Of a stretch of DNA of 64,000 bases, positions 58,548-64,000 are shown in pieces. The position numbers were made by a program, and so were the translations under genes. Position 1 is the first letter of the stretch. Each line of letters starts with the position of its first letter. The stretch lies in assembly GCF_014199435.1 (NCBI RefSeq), contig NZ_JACIJP010000005.1, positions 179,140 to 243,139 on the forward strand, read 5' to 3'. The stretch is from Sphingobium subterraneum. Lineage in GTDB: Bacteria; Pseudomonadota; Alphaproteobacteria; Sphingomonadales; Sphingomonadaceae. The notes below the pieces were generated by a model. That model saw only the letters and a program-made list of their open reading frames with translations, was not told the DNA's origin and searched no databases.

Positions 58548-59300
58548 GTGCGGCGTCTGCGACTGATCAGGGATTTTCGCGATGTGATCGAAAGCGTGAC
58601 AACCGAGATCGAACTTGTCTTGCAGATCGAGGCGATAGCAAAAGAATTGGGCTTCGAGTTTGTCGCACTACTGCATTCGGCAAGCCTGTTTCGCCGCTCT
58701 CCGATGCTGATCCGCTATGATAACTATCCGCCGGGCTGGGATACTCGCCTTGTCGGGCGTGGCGGCAGGATCATCGATCCCATTCTCGCAATCGCACGCA
58801 GGCGGGTTTCGGGATTCCTCTGGGCCGATGTGCTGGTGCAGACGAAGCTCACGCACCACCAACTGGCGATTCTTGGCCTTGCCGGGCGCCATGGCATCCG
58901 CCAGGGCATCACCGTTCCGGTGAACGTGCCTGGCGAACCGGAAGGCTCGGTCAACTTCGCCACCAGACGTTTGAGCCATATCACCCCTGAGCGTATCCTG
59001 CTCGCGGACGCGGTGGGGCGCATCGCATTCGATGCAGCCCGGCGCGTCATCGGTATCGCGGGCCTGCCCGGTTTCACACCGCATGTGGGGAACCGCGTGC
59101 GCGAGTGCATCTACTGGATCGCGCATGGCAAGACCGATCAGGACATCGCCGACATTCTCGGCATCGGCCTTGAGACGGTGCGAACCTATGTTAAATCCGC
59201 GTTCCGGCTGTTCAATGTCATCACCCGCGGCCAGCTCGTCCACGAAGCTCTGCGTCTTGGAGTGATCGACTTCTTGCCCTCCATTCCCCCGTTCGGGTGA
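58548..59300 (+). CDS. luxR: LuxR-type AHL-responsive regulator
   Basis: The 250-residue protein has an autoinducer-binding domain (about 20-165) with the conserved YPPGWDTRLVGRGGRIIDPILAIARRR and FLWADV. A LuxR/FixJ helix-turn-helix follows (about 185-245): RVRECIYWIAHGKTDQDIADILGIGLETVRTYVKSAFRLFNV. The first HTH residue is usually a conserved Leu/Arg-Glu pair, present here as R-E-C. GTG 58548 is the only start that keeps the N-terminal helix; no strong ribosome site is seen. luxI follows after 60 bases. Confidence 0.93.
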   Translation: MRRLRLIRDFRDVIESVTTEIELVLQIEAIAKELGFEFVALLHSASLFRRSPMLIRYDNYPPGWDTRLVGRGGRIIDPILAIARRRVSGFLWADVLVQTKLTHHQLAILGLAGRHGIRQGITVPVNVPGEPEGSVNFATRRLSHITPERILLADAVGRIAFDAARRVIGIAGLPGFTPHVGNRVRECIYWIAHGKTDQDIADILGIGLETVRTYVKSAFRLFNVITRGQLVHEALRLGVIDFLPSIPPFG

Positions 59301-59360
59301 ATAGATCGATCGCGGCCAAGCTGATCTTTGTCCGGCTCCACAGGTCTAGGGAGCCGAAGG

Positions 59361-59966
59361 ATGATCAGAATTTCTACGGGGTATAATCTCGCCGACGTGC
59401 AGGACGCCAGCATGTTCGAGGATCGACGGCGGCTGTTCGTTGAAATGATGGGCTGGGATGTGCCGGTCACGAACGGTCGGTTCGAGATTGACCAGTTCGA
59501 TGGGCCGGACGCACTCTATATCACGGAGTTTGGCGATGAAGGTGCGCATCTGGGTTCGCTGCGGCTGTTGCCGTCGTCTGGCCCGCATATTCTCGCCGAT
59601 CTGTTCGCTGGCCTTTGTGAGCATGGTGTGCCGCGCGGACCCGGCATATACGAGATTACGCGATTGTGCCTGCCATCGCGACTGGGATCGCAGGAACGAC
59701 TGCGTGTCCGCAACCGCCTGATCAGTGCGATGGTCGATTATGCGCTCGATGCTGGCATTCATTGCCTTACCGGAGTGGTGCGGCCCGGCTTTCGGACAAG
59801 CGTGCTGGCGATGGGCTGGAAAGCCTCTCCTCTTGGACCCGTCCGCACAATCGACGGCATGGCGCTTGGCGCATTTCGTATCGAGGTCGCCGCCGATACG
59901 CCAGCGCGGCTCGCGCGTAACGGTATATACACAGCGGTCGCGTCGCTCGCCCCGGTCGCGGCGTGA
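59361..59966 (+). CDS. luxI: Acyl-homoserine-lactone synthase (LuxI family)
   Basis: The 201-residue enzyme has the invariant residues of LuxI proteins: Arg, Phe and Trp in RRRLFVEMMGWDV (about 24-36), acidic pair in EIDQFDGPDALYI, GSLRLLP and Glu/Arg in YEITRLCLP near 100. It makes an acyl-homoserine lactone from SAM and acyl-ACP. ATG 59361 follows AGGGAG by eight bases. The phyH-like gene starts 12 bases after its stop. Acyl chain specificity cannot be read from the sequence. Confidence 0.95.
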   Translation: MIRISTGYNLADVQDASMFEDRRRLFVEMMGWDVPVTNGRFEIDQFDGPDALYITEFGDEGAHLGSLRLLPSSGPHILADLFAGLCEHGVPRGPGIYEITRLCLPSRLGSQERLRVRNRLISAMVDYALDAGIHCLTGVVRPGFRTSVLAMGWKASPLGPVRTIDGMALGAFRIEVAADTPARLARNGIYTAVASLAPVAA

Positions 59967-59977
59967 GGGAGGGCGAT

Positions 59978-60856
59978 ATGACATATTTGCTCTCCCATCA
60001 CGCCGCCGAGCTTCTCGATCAGGGCTATACCATTGTCCGGGGTGCGGTGCCGACGGACCTTGTTTCAGTGCTCAGTGCGGATCTCGATCCCCATTTTGCG
60101 GCAACGCCATTTTGCGATGGGGATTTTTATGGCCGTCGTACCAAAAGATTCGGCAGCCTGCTGACCCGTTCACCCCATGCCGCACACTTCGTGCAGCATC
60201 CGATGGCGCTCGGCCTCGCCGACCATGCCCTGGGACAATTTTGCGACCGGATCGCACTCAATTTGACGCAAGGGATTGAGATTCACGAGGGCGCGCTCGC
60301 GCAATACCCCCACCGCGACGAGGATATGTGGGGCGGCCCCAAGGGGGAGATCGAATATCTTGTCAACATCATCTGGCCGATGACCCCGTTTACGCAAGAG
60401 AATGGCGGCACCCGGCTTTGGCCGGGCAGCAATCATTGCTTTGGAGCGGCGCTAAACGAAGATGCGGCGGTGGTGCCGGAACTGATGCCGGGCGATATGC
60501 TGGCCTTTCTCGGTAGTACCTTGCATGGCGGTGGTGGCAACCGGACGCCACACCCGCGGCGCGGTCTCATCGTCAGCTATGCGCTCGGTTGGCTCAAGCC
60601 CTATGAGTTGCAATGGCTCGTTTATCCGCCGGAGGTGGCGCGGGGCTTTGCGCCGGAGCTGGCGGCGTTGGTGGGCTATGCCCAGCACCGGCCCAATCTC
60701 GGTAATGTCGAGGGCCAGGATCCTTCGCTTCTATTGCGCGATCACATGAACGATCATCATGCGGCGACCGATGCGTTGCGCGAGGAGCAAGCGGCAGCCT
60801 TGCGCGACTATGTCGCCGAGCAGGAAGCTGCGCGCGCCGGGACTCTGGGCGGCTGA
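59978..60856 (+). CDS. Phytanoyl-CoA dioxygenase family (PhyH-like) protein
   Basis: The 292-residue protein has a PhyH-type double-stranded beta-helix. The iron ligands are a His-x-Asp in QYPHRDEDMW near 107 and a distal His in STLHGGGGNRTPHPRRGLIVSYALGW, where a following Arg would hold 2-oxoglutarate. It should hydroxylate a lipid-like or small substrate using Fe(II), oxygen and 2-oxoglutarate. GAGGGAGG precedes ATG 59978. Linkage of such a gene to luxI recurs in sphingomonads (from memory), so modification of the signal or a signal-controlled product is possible. Confidence 0.88.
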   Translation: MTYLLSHHAAELLDQGYTIVRGAVPTDLVSVLSADLDPHFAATPFCDGDFYGRRTKRFGSLLTRSPHAAHFVQHPMALGLADHALGQFCDRIALNLTQGIEIHEGALAQYPHRDEDMWGGPKGEIEYLVNIIWPMTPFTQENGGTRLWPGSNHCFGAALNEDAAVVPELMPGDMLAFLGSTLHGGGGNRTPHPRRGLIVSYALGWLKPYELQWLVYPPEVARGFAPELAALVGYAQHRPNLGNVEGQDPSLLLRDHMNDHHAATDALREEQAAALRDYVAEQEAARAGTLGG

Positions 60857-60880
60857 GGAACGCCGGGCGGAGTCCATGTC

Positions 60881-61624
60881 ATGGTGCTCGCGGCCAGCGA
60901 TTGGCGCGATGCTCATGCTTATACGTGGCTTATGCCGGGTGACCGGCGCTGCTTTGCCTGGGAGTGGCTACGCCGGACATCGGCATATAGGCAGGCCTGG
61001 ATCGAACGGGATTCGCCGCATCGGTTCGGCCTGATCCGGCTTGCGGACCCCGACCACGATGCGCTGTTGGCCCGGCCGATCTGGAATACCACTGTCGATC
61101 ACGCCGTACTGCATGCCGAGATCTCTCTGGTCGATCAGGATGATTGCTGCGATTTCGCGCGGTTCGTCGATCTGACTACGACACTGCCTGCGCCTTGTGG
61201 CGGCGCGCATATATTGCTGTCGGACGGACTGCGCTCGATCAGGATCGATGTGCAGGGTGGCGATCCGATGGGCGCGCCGGTATCGCTCAACTGGCACATC
61301 AGCGGCGTGGCGCATATCGGGGTACAGGTCGCTGCCCTTGGGCAATTCATTACACTGGCGCGGCAGGGGCGTTTTTCGCGCAATCTGCATCCACCTGAAC
61401 GCCGCGCCCGGCGCTGGATCGCCATGCTGCGCGTAGCTGATGCGTTGGCGAGCGGGGCGTCTACCCGCGAGATCGTTTCCGGTCTGTTCGGTGTCGATAC
61501 CTCACATCCACGCTGGCGCACCGATTGCGCGTCCTGGCGGCTTCGCGCGCAGCGTCTCACCGCAAGTGCCCGCGCTTATCTCGCGATGGGACCGGCGGGA
61601 TGGCTGAATGGGGAGATCAGATAA
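60881..61624 (+). CDS. DUF2285 / DUF6499-type mobile element protein
   Basis: The 247-residue protein starts DWRDAHAYTWLMPGDRRCFAWEWLRRTSAYRQAW, the DUF6499-like transcription-associated motif. It ends with a DUF2285 region (RRARRWIAMLRVADALASGASTREIVSGLFG, a helix-turn-helix-like segment). Such proteins occur on conjugative plasmids and integrative elements of alphaproteobacteria, often as single-copy regulators. It starts 24 bases after phyH, so it may be read with luxR-luxI-phyH. Function is unknown. Confidence 0.85.
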   Translation: MVLAASDWRDAHAYTWLMPGDRRCFAWEWLRRTSAYRQAWIERDSPHRFGLIRLADPDHDALLARPIWNTTVDHAVLHAEISLVDQDDCCDFARFVDLTTTLPAPCGGAHILLSDGLRSIRIDVQGGDPMGAPVSLNWHISGVAHIGVQVAALGQFITLARQGRFSRNLHPPERRARRWIAMLRVADALASGASTREIVSGLFGVDTSHPRWRTDCASWRLRAQRLTASARAYLAMGPAGWLNGEIR

Positions 61625-61651
61625 AAGCCGCAGCCGGCGACGAAGTCCGAT

Positions 61652-61897
61652 TCACGCCTGCTTGCTTTCGCGCAGTCTAGCCGCGGTTGCCGGGTGGAGC
61701 ATTTCCCAGGTCTCGACGCCCAATGCTTCTGCAAGATTGCCGAGCTTGTCGACCGAGATCGCATATTTCTCGTTTTCGAGGTCGCTGATATAGCTGCGAT
61801 CGATCCCGGACCTGACCGCCAGTTCCTCCTGCGCCACTTTGCGGATTTCGCGCAAGGCTCTCAAATTGCTGGCTACGATTCTGCGGTCCCCGGTCAT
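61652..61897 (-). CDS. XRE family transcriptional regulator
   Basis: The 81-residue protein is a single Cro/CI-type helix-turn-helix: NLRALREIRKVAQEELAVRSGIDRSYISDLENEKYAISVDKLGNLAEALGVE. It probably represses genes of the element. ATG 61897 is the call; ATG 61954 would add 19 residues without family support. It converges on the DUF2285 gene and diverges from the long non-coding stretch to DUF736. Confidence 0.88.
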   Translation of the reverse strand: MTGDRRIVASNLRALREIRKVAQEELAVRSGIDRSYISDLENEKYAISVDKLGNLAEALGVETWEMLHPATAARLRESKQA

Positions 61898-62633
61898 TGC
61901 CGCGCATAGTGGGCCAGCCAGATATTTATGCTGTCGGGAATACCCTACAGACATCAAGAAATGACCCCTCGCACTAGGTGCGACCGCGCTCTGCTCCGCT
62001 GGGCTGCGCCCCGCTCCGTCGAGCCACGCATTCCGCGTGTCTCGCCCATCCGGCGACGATCGCTGGGGCAGCCGGACTTGGGGTCCGGCCATGTGGAATC
62101 GTGCGGGCGACCGCACGATGGGGCGCGCGAGCCGGTCGATCCCATGCGCGCCCTGCGCCGTCTCCCAGCGTCCCTGGCGTGCCACACCGATTTTCGGCGG
62201 CAAGGAGTTGCGTCGCAGCCAAGCTGCGCCAGACACAAGCGGGTCAGTGGCATTTGGCTGATGGGAAGAAGCGCTGACCCGCTTGTCTCAGGCTGCGCTA
62301 GGCAGCTCCCGTGCCTCTTGCCGCCAAGAAATCCGCATGGCCCTGGGGACCCTGCGAGGACGGCTCCGGGTGCGATGGGATCGGCGGTCTCCCTGCTCTT
62401 GCTCCTTGTTGAAGCGGTATCGGCCGCATGGGGCGGCCGATGCGTGGTTGTCGTTTGCTGGGCCGCTGGTCGCGGCCCTTTTGGATGCTCGGACTCACCG
62501 GGTGCGATGGAATTGTGTCAAGAAAACAATGAGATAGAGAGATTTTATCAAATATTGTATAAGTATAACTGTCAGAGAGAAGGAGAATATCTTCTGACGA
62601 CAACACGAAACCGATAGGAATGGAGTAAAGACA
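61898..62633. other. Long non-coding stretch of mobile element
   Basis: No gene is supported in these 736 bases. The left two thirds are GC-rich, with many short CG-rich dyads and a 13-bp inverted repeat at 62,235-62,286. The last 120 bases turn strikingly AT-rich (TTTTATCAAATATTGTATAAG) and must hold the DUF736 promoter. A transfer origin, partition site or untranslated RNA is possible. Confidence 0.5.
62235..62286. repeat. 13-bp perfect inverted repeat
   Basis: ACAAGCGGGTCAG (62,235-62,247) and CTGACCCGCTTGT (62,274-62,286) are perfect inverted copies with a 26-base spacer. The right arm's surroundings, AGCGCTGACCC, recur as the last 11 bases of the window, so the motif may be repeated in the element. 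Confidence 0.75.
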
Positions 62634-63041
62634 ATGAACATTGGTGAAATGATCCGTAGCGAGAACGGAGCTATTGCAGGCTATATCGCCGAAGCGGGGT
62701 TTGACTTTGAGAATGTCTATTTCGAGAAAGTCACCTCCGATCATCCCCGCGCCCCGCTGTTCAACCTGATGACCAAAAGCCCGCGCGGTCGCGGGGTGCG
62801 ACTGGGTTCGATCTGGGAACGCGCATCGCGCGAAACCGGCGAGGTTTATTTCGGTGGCTATATCGACACCGCGCAATCGGGATATGTGCCGATCCGGCTG
62901 TTCCGCTCGCGGCAGGATGCCAATGCGTGGAACATCGTGCGTAAGACCGCCCAGCGGCGGCGCGATATGGACGGCATCGACCTGCCCGATGACAGCACCA
63001 TGACGGGCGACGATGACCACTACACCCAAACTTTGAACTGA
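62634..63041 (+). CDS. DUF736 family protein
   Basis: The 135-residue protein reads MNIGEMIRSENGAIAGYIAEAGFDFENVYFEKV and GPNFN-type variants near PLFNLMTKSPRGRGVRLGSIWERASRETGEVYFGGYIDTAQSGYVPIRLF. This matches DUF736, a small soluble family confined largely to conjugative plasmids and integrative elements of alphaproteobacteria. A role in transfer or establishment is suspected but unproven. GGAATGGAG lies just before its ATG. ArdC follows. Confidence 0.88.
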   Translation: MNIGEMIRSENGAIAGYIAEAGFDFENVYFEKVTSDHPRAPLFNLMTKSPRGRGVRLGSIWERASRETGEVYFGGYIDTAQSGYVPIRLFRSRQDANAWNIVRKTAQRRRDMDGIDLPDDSTMTGDDDHYTQTLN

Positions 63042-63047
63042 TCCGAT

Positions 63048-63073
63048 CCGGGGAGCGGTTCACCGCTCCCCGG
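63048..63073. terminator. Strong hairpin between DUF736 and ardC
   Basis: CCGGGGAGCGG and CCGCTCCCCGG pair perfectly around TTCA. No T-run follows on the + strand, so it may be a processing or attenuation hairpin setting the level of ardC rather than a true terminator. Confidence 0.65.
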
Positions 63074-63107
63074 CTTGTCCCCTCATATTCGAGAAGGAGC
63101 CTTCGCC

Positions 63108-63944
63108 ATGACGAAGGAGACTGCGCGCCGTGCGCGCGGGAACGATGCCGCACGTGCGAATGAATCCCGCACCGGCCTTTATGACGAAGTGACCGCCAGG
63201 ATCATCGGCGAACTGGAAGCGGGACGCTTTCCCTGGGTTCAGCCTTGGGGCCGCAATGGCGCGGCTCATCCCGGTCTGCCACGCAATGCGCTTACTGCCC
63301 GCAACTATTCGGGTGTCAATGTGCTGATCTTGTGGGGCGCCGTGATCGAGTATGGCTATCCTTCGCAAAGTTGGCTGACTTATCGACAGGCGCTCGAAGC
63401 GGGAGGCACTGTCCGCAAGGGCGAGAAGGGCGTGACTGTGGTTTACGCCGACCGCTTCACCCCGGAACAGGAAAGGGAACGCGCGCGCCAGACCGGCGAC
63501 GGCGAGACGAACACGGGATCGCTCCGGGGGAGCGATACCCGTCGAGCCAAGTCCGTGCCGTTCCTCAAACGCTTTACCGTGTTCAATCTGGCGCAATGCG
63601 GAGGCTTAAGGCCCGGCCTTGCCGTTGATCCTGTGCCATTGCCCGAACGCGAGATTGTGCCTTTGGCGGAGGAAGTGATCGCTGCGTCGGGCGTTGATTT
63701 TCGTATCGGCGGGGACAAAGCCTATTATGTGCCGAGCGCCGATTATGTGCAGGTGCCGCCGCAACCGGCGTTCTTTGACCAGATTAATTTCTACCGGACG
63801 GCATTGCACGAATTATGTCACGCGAGCGGCCACCCGTCGCGCCTCAATCGCAATCTGACCAATGCGTTCGGCAGCAAAGATTATGCCCGTGAGGAACTGA
63901 TTGCCTTATCTGGACAGTCTGCGCCGCCCGCAACATTGCAGTAA
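63108..63944 (+). pseudogene. ardC: ArdC-type antirestriction protein, 3' end replaced
   Basis: The 278-residue frame starts with the ArdC N-terminal single-strand-DNA-binding domain (LYDEVTARIIGELEAGRFPWVQPW). It continues into a zincin metallopeptidase domain with HELCHASGHPSRLNR (HExxH-type motif). After AREELIA the family normally runs on for about 40-60 residues; here the frame changes to LSGQSAPPATLQ and stops. The join is near 63,906. The protein keeps its catalytic His pair but lacks the third ligand region, so activity is doubtful. GAAGGAG precedes ATG 63108. The last 56 bases of the window show nothing identifiable. Confidence 0.82.
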
Positions 63945-64000
63945 GGTCGGCGATGGACGCCCACGGTAGGCAGTTATCAGGCTGGCCGTAGCGCTGACCC

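Overview
The window is high-GC DNA from an alphaproteobacterium, most likely Sphingomonadaceae (Sphingomonas/Sphingobium/Novosphingobium type). This rests on protein content (DUF1134, CBP3-like chaperone, DUF177, biliverdin-type bacteriophytochrome with HWE-like kinase, a luxI gene followed by a phyH-like gene, DUF736/ArdC/DUF2285 mobile genes) and on compact, overlapping operons. It was identified by reading the proteins, not by a database search.

Layout. (A) 1-11,174, core-like: end of a formate dehydrogenase operon (fdsD, fdhD), a cytochrome b561-YceI fusion, an ABC-F ATPase, the NHEJ pair ku-ligD, a NUDIX-DUF47 fusion with a PiT phosphate transporter, a MOSC protein and tRNA-Lys(CTT). (B) 11,175-27,393, genomic island starting at the tRNA 3' end: small phage/satellite-like genes, an inserted ABM-monooxygenase/aldo-keto-reductase pair, two exported proteins, a PD-(D/E)XK-like protein, a primase-polymerase/helicase with an AlpA regulator, a beheaded tyrosine integrase fused at about 21,540 to a beheaded type II NADH dehydrogenase, then patatin, peroxiredoxin-like, LysR, YeeE and DUF302 genes. 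A second, imperfect tRNA 3' end at 27,363-27,393 marks the probable right edge. (C) 27,599-52,937, core: DUF1134, dinB, DUF177/CBP3, bamE, rpe, heparinase-like, purH, a lipoprotein, gyrB, dapF-mtaB-ftsY-yciB, a chemoreceptor, sodB, a PuuD-like membrane protein, sufE, argE, bphP-bphO, pirin and a SnoaL-like protein. (D) 53,108-64,000, second accessory region: a beheaded alcohol dehydrogenase abutting a beheaded class III aminotransferase, an MFS transporter, glutaryl-CoA dehydrogenase plus CoA-transferase, a luxR-luxI-phyH-DUF2285 run, an XRE regulator, a long non-coding stretch, DUF736 and a truncated ArdC antirestriction gene.

How it fits together. The core blocks are ordinary. The accessory blocks are mosaics whose joins cut genes in half (about 13.72, 21.54, 53.79 and 63.91 kb). 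Region B looks like a tRNA-integrated satellite or integrative element with its own primase-helicase and a perfect 21-bp inverted repeat beside it that could be a replication origin. Region D puts a complete acyl-homoserine-lactone circuit, with a lux-box-like palindrome in front of luxR, next to conjugative-element genes, which suggests density-controlled behaviour of the element or its cargo. I found no complete transposase, CRISPR array or rRNA.
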